Source: Chthoniobacterales bacterium (lineage in GTDB: Bacteria > Verrucomicrobiota > Verrucomicrobiia > Chthoniobacterales > UBA6821). From it: a stretch of 5,314 nt of DNA. Below are positions 1 to 5,314 of this stretch, one piece after another; within the stretch, counting starts at the first letter, position 1, and every line of letters starts with the position of its first letter. The stretch covers positions 1 through 5,314 of the forward strand of contig JAIPKF010000120.1 in the NCBI GenBank assembly GCA_021733705.1. The letters are read 5' to 3'. The position numbers were made by a program, and so were the translations under genes. The notes beneath the pieces were generated by a model. It was not told where the DNA came from. It was given only the letters and a program-made list of their open reading frames with translations, and did not search any database.

Positions 1-100
1 CAAGACCAGGAGTGATTCCACGTTTTTGAAGTTGGGCGATACGTTGTAGTGTTTCTACTTCAAAAGAAGCAGCAGTCTGTTTTCCATCAAGAAGGATCAT
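1..100 (-). CDS. folD: FolD N-terminus (partial): methylenetetrahydrofolate dehydrogenase / methenyltetrahydrofolate cyclohydrolase
   Basis: The first 33 codons of a gene reading leftward off the window edge. The visible start is MILLDGKQTAASFEVETL and continues through a QLQKRGITPGL stretch. FolD proteins characteristically open with M-x-L-x-DGK, a short helix, and then a K-x-R-G-x-x-PGL segment leading into the first beta strand, so the match is specific although short. FolD is a cytosolic bifunctional enzyme that interconverts 5,10-methylene-, methenyl- and 10-formyl-tetrahydrofolate for purine, thymidylate and formyl-Met supply. The catalytic Lys and the NADP-binding domain lie outside the window. 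The ATG at 98-100 is chosen because it gives the family-typical N-terminus. It overlaps the end of the acyltransferase gene by 14 bp in another frame, which suggests translational coupling, and no clear Shine-Dalgarno sequence is visible. Confidence 0.85.
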   Translation of the reverse strand, partial: MILLDGKQTAASFEVETLQRIAQLQKRGITPGL

Positions 101-734
101 CGAAATGTTGAGCGTTTGTTTTTAAAATTTGTTCAAGTTTGAGGCGTTCTGGTTCTAGGTCTAAGAGGGAAGGATCAATGGTAATAGAAGGATCTAGGAT
201 AATATCAACTCTAGAAAAAGGAAAGGGAATGGGAAATGAATCCCACGTCTTCAATCGAAAAGCATGATGATAGCGAGCGTGGAGAGGTAAAATGGGAGCC
301 CCTGTCTTTTGCGCTAAAAAAACAACTCCAGGTCCAAGGCAATATTTTGGGCCACGAGGACCATCTGGTGTGATAGCCAGATCATAACCCGCTTCTAGTT
401 TTGCAGAGAGTTCACGAAGTGCTGTGGAGCCACGGCGTGAGCTAGAGCCACGCACCGAGCCCATCCCAAGACGGGCCATCACTCCCGAGAGAATATCTCC
501 ATCTTTGCTCGGACTTGTAAGAACAACGACCCCCTTACGATGGCGATGATGATATTTTCTTAAAAACCCTACCGCAATGGCTGGAATGCGATTGTGCCAG
601 AAAGTAATAATCGATGGTGCTGCAAGCGGATTAGATAAAAATCCATCATGATCAACAACACTCAGTCGCAGCGTTTTAAAAAGTATACGAGCTACCCATG
701 CAGCAAGAGCAGCAAGAAAAGTTTCTCGAGTCAT
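87..734 (-). CDS. DUF374-family lysophospholipid / lipid A-type acyltransferase
   Basis: A 215-residue protein with the full motif set of the DUF374 branch of the lysophospholipid acyltransferase superfamily. These are a hydrophobic N-terminal helix (about residues 5-26), a FWHNR motif with His47, an S-x-S-K-DGD motif (74-80), RGSSSRRG (95-102), TPDGPRGP (122-129) and a KTWDSFPIPFPFSR segment (162-175). The size is normal for the family and nothing is missing. Members are thought to transfer acyl chains at the inner face of the cytoplasmic membrane, in some bacteria onto Kdo-lipid A precursors or lysophospholipids. The exact acceptor here cannot be read from sequence. The start ATG at 732-734 overlaps the ubiX stop in an ATGA arrangement (731-734), and the 3' end overlaps folD by 14 bp, so the gene is the middle member of a tightly packed operon. 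Confidence 0.9.
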   Translation of the reverse strand: MTRETFLAALAAWVARILFKTLRLSVVDHDGFLSNPLAAPSIITFWHNRIPAIAVGFLRKYHHRHRKGVVVLTSPSKDGDILSGVMARLGMGSVRGSSSRRGSTALRELSAKLEAGYDLAITPDGPRGPKYCLGPGVVFLAQKTGAPILPLHARYHHAFRLKTWDSFPIPFPFSRVDIILDPSITIDPSLLDLEPERLKLEQILKTNAQHFDDPS

Positions 735-1300
735 TCTTGATTAATATCCCCCCAACGATAGGCCTCTTCTAGATGGATTCCAAGCTGATCGAGAACCCTA
801 AAAACAACAGTATCTGCTAATGCTTCCAATGTTTTTGGGTGACTGTAAAAGGAGGGCATTGCTGGAAGTAGTGTAGCTCCAGCCTCCATGACTGTCACGA
901 TATTGCGAGCTTGAATCAGATTCCATGGGGTTTCGCGAACCACAAGAATGAGTTTGCGACGTTCTTTTAAAAAAACATCGGCAGAACGAATAATGAGAGA
1001 ATCGCTTGTTCCAGCAGCAATGCGTCCAACCGTCCCCATGGAGCAAGGGATTACAATCATTGCATCAAAAAGAGCAGACCCACTTGCACATGAAGAGGTC
1101 ATCGATTTTTCTTGATGACACTGCGTTCCGTCAGGAATTTTCAAAGCACCGATTTCTTGATGAATCACTTGCTTAGCATAACTACTTAAAACCAAGTGGA
1201 GTTCATGACTTTTTCCATCTAAATGATGCAAGAGACGTTGAAGATAAAGAGAGCCACTAGCCCCTGTGCCAGCAATAAGAAGACGCATTCTTTTATTCAT
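731..1300 (-). CDS. ubiX: Flavin prenyltransferase UbiX
   Basis: A 189-residue flavoprotein of the UbiX/Pad1 type, which attaches a dimethylallyl group from dimethylallyl phosphate to FMN. The prenyl-FMN product is the cofactor of UbiD-family decarboxylases used in quinone synthesis; in lineages with the futalosine pathway, UbiX/UbiD homologues serve menaquinone. Visible motifs are the N-terminal GTGASGS nucleotide loop (11-17), PCSMGT (85-90), SADVFLKERR (106-115), RETP (122-125), and the PSFY (149-152), R168 and W183 positions. Arg105, Lys112, Glu123, Tyr152, Arg168 and Trp183 all sit at a constant offset of 17 from the residues I recall as active-site positions in the Pseudomonas enzyme (122, 129, 140, 169, 185, 200), so the enzyme looks intact. 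The start is uncertain: ATG at 1300, or the in-frame ATG at 1288 giving MRLLIAGTGASG, which fits homologues better. It is the first gene of the leftward operon. Confidence 0.93.
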   Translation of the reverse strand: MNKRMRLLIAGTGASGSLYLQRLLHHLDGKSHELHLVLSSYAKQVIHQEIGALKIPDGTQCHQEKSMTSSCASGSALFDAMIVIPCSMGTVGRIAAGTSDSLIIRSADVFLKERRKLILVVRETPWNLIQARNIVTVMEAGATLLPAMPSFYSHPKTLEALADTVVFRVLDQLGIHLEEAYRWGDINQE

Positions 1301-1391
1301 ACAGACTAGCGGAGGGAGTGAACAGCAAGAATTGATAAGGTGTCGATTTTATGAGTTGACTCAAAAAGAGATAAAAGACTACCTACTGACG
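1301..1391. promoter_or_regulatory. Divergent intergenic region between ubiX operon and subtilase gene
   Basis: These 91 bp separate two genes that start in opposite directions, so the promoters of the leftward ubiX operon and, at least in part, of the rightward protease must lie in or near it. I see no convincing consensus -35/-10 pair in either direction. A TTGATA hexamer (1332-1337) and a TTGACT hexamer (1356-1361) exist on the plus strand but lack well-placed TATAAT-like partners. Purine-rich Shine-Dalgarno sequence is poor before both starts. The call rests on gene geometry. Confidence 0.45.
1348..1367. promoter_or_regulatory. Imperfect dyad in the divergent promoter region
   Basis: The core TGAGT-TG-ACTCA (1352-1363) is a perfect 5-bp inverted repeat around a 2-bp centre. 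Skipping one A:A mismatch, three further T:A pairs extend it (TTT at 1348-1350 against AAA at 1365-1367). The centre is too tight for a stable RNA hairpin, so an operator-like protein site is the better reading. Its position between divergent starts is where a shared regulator could act. Dyads of this size also arise by chance in AT-rich DNA. Confidence 0.25.
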
Positions 1392-4358
1392 ATGAAATTT
1401 CGCCTTTTTATTGCAACACTCATCCTTCTTGGGTTAGGTAGCCCTCATCTCTTCAGTCAGGTAAATGAAGTAAATAACCAAGAACGAGAATCTGTAAACA
1501 TCCAAGGGTATTCTCAATTTTTAAATCAAACTTCCGCTTTTGAAGAATCAGGCTATTGCGGGAATCTCTACGCTATTGAAATACTCGGTGATTCTATCCT
1601 ACGCACAGGTTCCCCTGAAGATTATTGCTATCATTTTATTCCCACGCTGGATTGCTCTTCTGCATGCCTCGCAGCTCTCAGCTTGGAGGAGGCTACTTTT
1701 TATAGCAGGTGTTGTCATCCTGATTCCTCCCCTAGCCTCCATTCTCGAATTTTGGGTTCCTCCTCTGACATCAAGATCGACCCCTCATTGCAATCTAACA
1801 TTCTTACTTTTGATCTCATTTCTTCAGGAGTAGAGATCCATCAAACGGGATTAGAAGAGACTGTTGTCGAGGCTGGAATCGATGAGATTATCACGTGTCT
1901 CCTAGAGTCTGCAGTGCTTGAAATCGCTATCGAAGAGGGTGGAAGATTCACACTCCAAGGTCGAGATAGAGAGACGGAGCTTCGTCAACATCCTCAGACC
2001 CCTCCTCCTCAGCACCCCATGCTATCTGAAAAGGCTAGCTCCAATCCTTCTCCCATAGCCTCATTATCGAGGGATGAGGAGGAACTCACCACTACACTTA
2101 AGAATCTTTCTTTGAATCAACGTGAAGGTTCTAGTACTCAAAAAAAGAGCTCAAAAACTTTTTCTCCAGAGAGTTCTCGGGAACAATCGAAAGAATCGAG
2201 TCAGGAGCTCCAGGAGAGGATCGATGAAACGAGAATTTTGACAGAAGGTGAAAATCTATGGAAGATCTATCACAATGCACAAGAAGCAGATTTTAGAAGG
2301 AATGACGTAAAACTTCAATTCGTTAAATTACTACCAGGTGGAGAAAAGTTTAGTGCAGATAAAATTAAAGATCTCACCGCAGATGAAATTAGAGCGGCCC
2401 TTAGGAGACAAGCTCAAGAGGCCGATGAAGATAAGATAAGGCAGGATGCTAATGCGGGGCTCCGACCTCACTCTGAAATTATTGAAAAAGAGCTTACTCC
2501 CCAGGAATGGAGGGAGCTTGCTCCTCAACTTCAAGAAGAAGCCTCTATGAAAGCCCAAAGAGTAAATGAAGAAATTGCCAAGGCAACTCAACGTCCTTAT
2601 GAAGAGAGCTCCATTTTTGAAAATGCCAATGACGTCCAAGCCTCTTCCATCGAGGAACGTGAGGTTGCACAGGTAGAGAAAAAAGATGTTTATCCTTTAT
2701 CCCCGGATCATTTATCAGAAGAAGAGGAGGAATATTACCCTCAGAGTACTATTATCAGTTCTTACGAGTACGATGGTCCTGAAGAAAATCAACGCACCCG
2801 GGTACGTGTTTTGAAAACAAAGGGGATTTATCAAGATAATAAACATCGCTATATTAGAACGGAGGAAACAATTGATAAAGAGACAGGCTATGTCATTACA
2901 CATTTCGGAGAATCAATAGCTAATCACCTATTGCTAGATCTCCCAGAGGGCATGTCAGCTAAGGATTTTATTTCAAAATTACGTCACCCTGAGTTTATTC
3001 CAAAATTACGCGACCCTGAGTTTATTTCAAAATTACACCACCCTGAGGACACGCACCTTAAACTCAAGCTTTATCAAGGGAATCCCCATGAGTTGGTTTA
3101 TGAATATTCTGAGGAGAGCTCCTTAGCAGAAATTTCTACTGAAATTTACAATAGGATTTGGGAAGAATTTCCAAGCGCTCGCTGTGAGCGTAATCACATA
3201 GCTCATCTCGATGCCGACTCTCAGGGTAAAAATAAGAAACCTGATTTCAGTGAAATTCAATGGAATCTTAATAAAATTCAGGCAAAGAGTGAATGGTGTA
3301 ACTTATCTCTAAAAAACCCAGATAAGAGAGTAATTGTTGCTGTTATTGATTCGGGAATAGATTCAAGTCATCAAGCACTGAATCAAAATATTTACGACTC
3401 ATTCAACGGCATCACTCTTTCGCATGATATCGATCATGATGTTACCGATGATGTGAATTATGATGTTACGGATGATGTGGGTCATGGGTCACATGTGGCA
3501 GGAATCATTGGGGGTTACAGTGGGAATAAATTTTTTGGGGTTGCTGGAAAATCAGTAAGACTGATGATCTGCAAGGCCTTTGATAATGATCAATCTCGTA
3601 TGGACTCAAGGAATGATTTAGGTCATCAGGCCTCTTTTTTAAAATCTCTTCGTTACGCTGTTGAAAATGGTGCTAACGTCATTAATTACAGTGGTTCTTT
3701 TGGAACACGACCTTCTATTCAAGTTCTAAATGCACTTTTAGAGGCTCAAAGAAAAGGGGTGATTATCGTCCTCTCAGCTGGCAATGGAAAAGATACTAGT
3801 AAGGAAATATTTAACCCGTTAAGTTTCGGAAGCAATCTTGATGATGCTTCTGTTTTTCCATACAACAAACTAGAAAATGACACCGCACTTGATACAGTGA
3901 ATCAAAAATTGAGATCTTTTACACCCAACAAACCCTCAAGATATCCTCTAAAATACCAATTAGATAATATGGTTGTCGTTGCTGCGACTACTGCAGATGA
4001 TAAATTGGCACCATTTTCCTTTTATGGAGTGGAGGCAGTTCATATTGCGGCTCCTGGAGAATATATTTTGTCAGCATGGTCTAATAAGAAGAATGGTCCT
4101 TCTTATAAGATGGTAAGTGGAACCTCTCAAGCAGCACCGCATGTCACAGGAGCATTAGCACTTTTAATGACTCGTTATCCAAAAGAAAATTATCCCACAG
4201 CAACGGGTTACCCTTTTGAACCTAGAAAGGAGGAGGCTTACTATCAATTTATTATTCGTATTTTATTGGAAAATGCAGAGAAGCTCCCATCCTTAAAGGG
4301 AAAAATAAAAGAAGGAAGAAGGCTAAATATAGCAAAAGCAATGAATCCTAAAAACTAA
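1392..4358 (+). CDS. Large exported subtilisin-like (S8) serine peptidase with long novel N-terminal region
   Basis: A 988-residue protein. ATG 1392 is chosen because it exposes a signal peptide: MKFR, a hydrophobic core at about 5-16, and a possible cleavage after Ser22. The open frame extends back to a GTG at 1266, but that start would bury the signal and overlap ubiX. The C-terminal third is a complete S8 domain. Asp653 lies in VIDSGID, His698 in GHGSHVAG, the oxyanion Asn798 in SAGN, and Ser912 in SGTSQAAPHVTGA, so it should be an active endopeptidase outside the cytoplasm. An inhibitor/propeptide-like segment probably lies at about 553-606, just before the QWNL entry to the domain at 623-626. 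Residues 23-550 match no domain I know. They hold a Cys cluster (C56, 79, 88, 92, 107, 108), a Pro-rich bit (201-209), Ser/Glu-rich linkers (212-280), charged helices (320-430) and an acidic run (443-449). A roughly 60-residue loop region lies between Asn798 and the VVVAA strand (861-865). No clear ribosome-binding site or terminator is seen. Confidence 0.9.
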   Translation: MKFRLFIATLILLGLGSPHLFSQVNEVNNQERESVNIQGYSQFLNQTSAFEESGYCGNLYAIEILGDSILRTGSPEDYCYHFIPTLDCSSACLAALSLEEATFYSRCCHPDSSPSLHSRILGSSSDIKIDPSLQSNILTFDLISSGVEIHQTGLEETVVEAGIDEIITCLLESAVLEIAIEEGGRFTLQGRDRETELRQHPQTPPPQHPMLSEKASSNPSPIASLSRDEEELTTTLKNLSLNQREGSSTQKKSSKTFSPESSREQSKESSQELQERIDETRILTEGENLWKIYHNAQEADFRRNDVKLQFVKLLPGGEKFSADKIKDLTADEIRAALRRQAQEADEDKIRQDANAGLRPHSEIIEKELTPQEWRELAPQLQEEASMKAQRVNEEIAKATQRPYEESSIFENANDVQASSIEEREVAQVEKKDVYPLSPDHLSEEEEEYYPQSTIISSYEYDGPEENQRTRVRVLKTKGIYQDNKHRYIRTEETIDKETGYVITHFGESIANHLLLDLPEGMSAKDFISKLRHPEFIPKLRDPEFISKLHHPEDTHLKLKLYQGNPHELVYEYSEESSLAEISTEIYNRIWEEFPSARCERNHIAHLDADSQGKNKKPDFSEIQWNLNKIQAKSEWCNLSLKNPDKRVIVAVIDSGIDSSHQALNQNIYDSFNGITLSHDIDHDVTDDVNYDVTDDVGHGSHVAGIIGGYSGNKFFGVAGKSVRLMICKAFDNDQSRMDSRNDLGHQASFLKSLRYAVENGANVINYSGSFGTRPSIQVLNALLEAQRKGVIIVLSAGNGKDTSKEIFNPLSFGSNLDDASVFPYNKLENDTALDTVNQKLRSFTPNKPSRYPLKYQLDNMVVVAATTADDKLAPFSFYGVEAVHIAAPGEYILSAWSNKKNGPSYKMVSGTSQAAPHVTGALALLMTRYPKENYPTATGYPFEPRKEEAYYQFIIRILLENAEKLPSLKGKIKEGRRLNIAKAMNPKN
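2967..3047 (+). repeat. Three in-frame 27-bp tandem repeats (9-residue units) in the protease gene
   Basis: Units at 2967-2993, 2994-3020 and 3021-3047 encode FISKLRHPE, FIPKLRDPE and FISKLHHPE (residues 526-552). By direct comparison they agree at 24/27, 25/27 and 24/27 bases for pairs 1-2, 1-3 and 2-3. The array lies just ahead of the presumed propeptide, and its period keeps the frame, so unit number can change without breaking the protein. Confidence 0.95.
3438..3485 (+). repeat. Two in-frame 24-bp tandem repeats abutting the catalytic His motif
   Basis: Units 3438-3461 and 3462-3485 encode DVTDDVNY and DVTDDVGH, identical at 20 of 24 bases, with 17 of the first 18 bases identical. The second unit ends with the catalytic His698 itself. 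The duplication adds one Asp-rich octapeptide to the loop between the catalytic Asp and His, which are 45 residues apart here. Confidence 0.9.
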
Positions 4359-4617
4359 ACATTCGGCTAGTCCGGATATTTCTAACTGATCGTGACGAGG
4401 GGGCTGCGAAGGTTGATGGATAGGGTTGAGGCGAACAATGAGATCTAACGACGCCTATGTGTGTACACACTGCCCAAATCACAATTCGAGACCAACGCAG
4501 TAATCATGAGCTTTACACAAGCCGTAATAGATTTAGCATGAAATACCCAGTTAACCTCTGTGATCATTGATCGAATTTTAAAACAATGTAACGATCATCC
4601 TACAGCCTTACAATCCT
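4359..4617. other. Gene-poor spacer of 259 bp with raised G+C
   Basis: The spacer lies between the protease stop and the first ATG of the next open frame. All frames on both strands are broken by stops at short intervals in 4359-4448. By hand count 4359-4500 is about 50% G+C, visibly richer than the flanking genes. No tRNA fold, no T-tailed hairpin terminator for the protease and no convincing promoter for the downstream gene were found. The composition shift could mark a remnant of inserted DNA, but no transposase motif or terminal inverted repeat pair is recognisable. Confidence 0.5.
4459..4470. repeat. 12-bp perfect palindrome GTGTGTACACAC
   Basis: A self-complementary alternating purine-pyrimidine sequence inside the G+C-richer spacer. 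It could be a dimeric-protein binding site or simply a chance simple-sequence motif. No paired copy is seen elsewhere in the window. Confidence 0.3.
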
Positions 4618-4628
4618 ATGCAACCTAG
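4506..4628 (+). pseudogene. Possible short coding relic interrupted by TGA
   Basis: Starting at ATG 4506 the frame reads MSFTQAVIDLA, meets TGA at 4539-4541, then continues as a plausible amphipathic sequence (LTSVIIDRILKQCNDHPTAL) to TAG at 4626-4628, just inside the first 111-bp repeat copy. One TGA-to-TGG change would give a 40-codon frame. It looks more protein-like than the surrounding spacer, so it may be the decayed front of an older gene, perhaps of a mobile element or of the gene that follows in another frame. I recognise no family, and chance is a serious alternative. Confidence 0.22.
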
Positions 4629-5314
4629 TATACCAAGAGATCAAGATGCTACTCATTCTTCACCCATTGGCGTGTCAGCTTCTGATTCACTCACAACTCA
4701 TGGCTCTCACGCAAAAAGCAAAATCGGAGACTTTTTAAGTATACCAAGAGATCAAGATGCTACTCATTCTTCACCCATTGGCGTGTCAGCTTCTGATTCA
4801 CTCACAACTCATGGCTCTCACGCAAAAAGCAAAATCGGAGACTTTTTAGGAACAACAGTTACTGAAGATTCAAGCTCTACTGGAGAAGTGAAGCGATTAG
4901 TTGCGCAGATAGAGGAAAAATTAAATCGACAAAAGGTCCATCAACAAATTGTGAAAGGCACACCGAGAATTTTTCCAGGGTATCTCATACCCTCAGATCT
5001 GAAGAGCACAAAGAATCCATTGCACTCTAATATTGCAGATTTATATCCTGAAGACTCAAAGATATTAGATACAAAAAACCCTTTACTTTCCAGCAGTTCA
5101 TATACTTCAGAAATAGATTCTGATGATCTCACTATGGAGCAGATTTATCCTGAAGGCTCAAATTTAATAGAGTCAAAAAACCTTTTCCGCTCCCATACAT
5201 CCGATACTTCAGCCACTTTGAAAGTAAGTACTAATCATTTCGATATGGGGCAGATTTATCCTGAAAAACTAGAAACCACGATGGAAAAAAATCCATTAAA
5301 AAATTCTAAGGAGA
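4618..5314 (+). CDS. Ser/Thr-rich tandem-repeat protein, 3' end outside window (function unknown)
   Basis: An open frame that is still open at the right edge (232 codons visible). ATG 4618 is the only ATG after the upstream in-frame stop at 4579-4581; no Shine-Dalgarno is visible before it. There is no signal peptide or membrane segment. Residues 4-40 and 41-77 are a perfect 37-residue duplication rich in Ser, Thr, Asp and His. Residues 88-112 form a charged, probably helical segment (VKRLVAQIEEKLNRQKV). From about 131 on, a degenerate repeat carries Tyr143, Tyr177 and Tyr214, each in (L/I)YPE and each followed ten residues later by Lys-Asn. No family is recognised. Lack of an export signal plus low-complexity repeats would fit a type III-type effector or another host-interacting protein, but this is inference. 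The perfect frame maintenance across both repeat types argues that it is a real gene. Confidence 0.72.
   Translation, partial: MQPSIPRDQDATHSSPIGVSASDSLTTHGSHAKSKIGDFLSIPRDQDATHSSPIGVSASDSLTTHGSHAKSKIGDFLGTTVTEDSSSTGEVKRLVAQIEEKLNRQKVHQQIVKGTPRIFPGYLIPSDLKSTKNPLHSNIADLYPEDSKILDTKNPLLSSSSYTSEIDSDDLTMEQIYPEGSNLIESKNLFRSHTSDTSATLKVSTNHFDMGQIYPEKLETTMEKNPLKNSKE
4627..4848 (+). repeat. Perfect 111-bp direct tandem duplication
   Basis: Copies at 4627-4737 and 4738-4848 are identical at every base. The period is 37 codons, so both copies are read in the frame that starts at 4618. Identity at third-codon positions implies a very recent duplication, ongoing copy-number change, or homogenisation. The copies begin SIPRDQDATH and end KSKIGDFL in protein. 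Confidence 0.98.
5011..5298 (+). repeat. Degenerate YPE...KNPL repeat array
   Basis: Within the last open frame, three blocks start TAT-CCT-GAA (5044, 5146, 5257) and reach a Lys-Asn-(Pro/Leu)-(Leu/Phe) tetrapeptide whose Lys is exactly ten residues after the Tyr each time (blocks 5044-5085, 5146-5187, 5257-5298). A further KNPL at 5011-5022 precedes the first block. The tyrosines are 34 and 37 residues apart, so the full unit is about 35 residues with a variable Ser/Thr-rich spacer. The array may continue beyond the window. Confidence 0.8.

Noticed and set aside
798..1046. 82-codon minus-strand frame inside ubiX
   Set aside because: Cys/Ser/His-rich sequence in an alternative frame of a clearly intact ubiX; a shadow.
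1266..1391. GTG start at 1266 for the protease
   Set aside because: It would overlap the 5' end of ubiX on the other strand and place 42 extra residues ahead of an otherwise clear signal peptide; ATG 1392 is preferred.
1540..1833. 97-codon plus-strand frame encoding a strongly hydrophobic peptide, inside the protease gene
   Set aside because: It lies wholly inside the protease frame, which is continuous from the signal peptide to the catalytic domain. Shifted reading of Ser/Leu/Ile-rich codons readily yields hydrophobic stretches, and no ribosome-binding site is seen. A double frameshift in the protease gene is possible but not supported.
2331..2639. 102-codon minus-strand frame opposite the protease gene
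   Set aside because: Antisense shadow of the charged helical region; no start context or recognisable domain.
2715..2903. 62-codon minus-strand frame opposite the protease gene
   Set aside because: Antisense shadow of the acidic region; no independent support.
4359..4400. Possible terminator after the protease gene (CGG-CTAGT-CCG hairpin)
   Set aside because: The stem is only three base pairs and there is no T-run behind it.
4627..4848. CRISPR-like or attachment-site repeat
   Set aside because: The two 111-bp copies are directly adjacent with no spacer, are in frame with an open gene and have no internal dyad; a coding duplication explains them.
4941..5132. 63-codon minus-strand frame opposite the repeat gene
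   Set aside because: The plus-strand frame contains both repeat types in phase and is far longer, so the antisense frame is best read as a shadow.

Overview
The window looks like an AT-leaning bacterial chromosome segment in which a compact housekeeping operon meets a more plastic, secretion-related region. The mix suggests a host-associated, possibly obligately intracellular lineage such as a Chlamydiota relative: UbiX, a DUF374 acyltransferase, a very large exported subtilase with a unique N-terminal half, and a Ser/Thr-rich repeat protein. That taxonomic guess is an inference from style and context. No marker gene in the window proves it.

Left part (1-1300, minus strand): three overlapping genes read leftward in the order ubiX (flavin prenyltransferase), a DUF374-type lysophospholipid/lipid A acyltransferase, and the first 33 codons of folD (methylenetetrahydrofolate dehydrogenase/cyclohydrolase), which runs off the left edge. 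Overlaps of 4 bp and 14 bp point to one transcript and translational coupling. The three jobs are not one pathway: cofactor prenylation (probably for quinone synthesis), membrane lipid acylation and one-carbon metabolism.

Middle (1301-4358): a 91-bp divergent intergenic region carries an imperfect dyad. It is followed on the plus strand by a 988-residue exported S8 (subtilisin-like) serine peptidase. The catalytic tetrad Asp653, His698, Asn798, Ser912 is intact in the C-terminal third. The first ~550 residues after the signal peptide are not a recognised domain and include a Cys cluster, Pro/Ser/Glu-rich linkers and charged helical stretches. Two in-frame DNA duplications sit at functionally sensitive places: a 3 x 27-bp array in the presumed propeptide region, and a 24-bp doubling directly abutting the catalytic His motif.

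Right part (4359-5314): a ~259-bp gene-poor stretch, about 50% G+C over its first 142 bp by hand count, holds a 12-bp perfect palindrome and a short possible coding relic. An open reading frame then starts at 4618 and leaves the window still open (232 codons visible). It begins with a perfect 111-bp (37-codon) tandem duplication. It continues into a degenerate repeat built around a Tyr-Pro-Glu motif with a fixed 10-residue spacing to a Lys-Asn motif. No family was recognised. The repeat architecture resembles bacterial effectors with repeated tyrosine motifs, and this is the most interesting part of the window.
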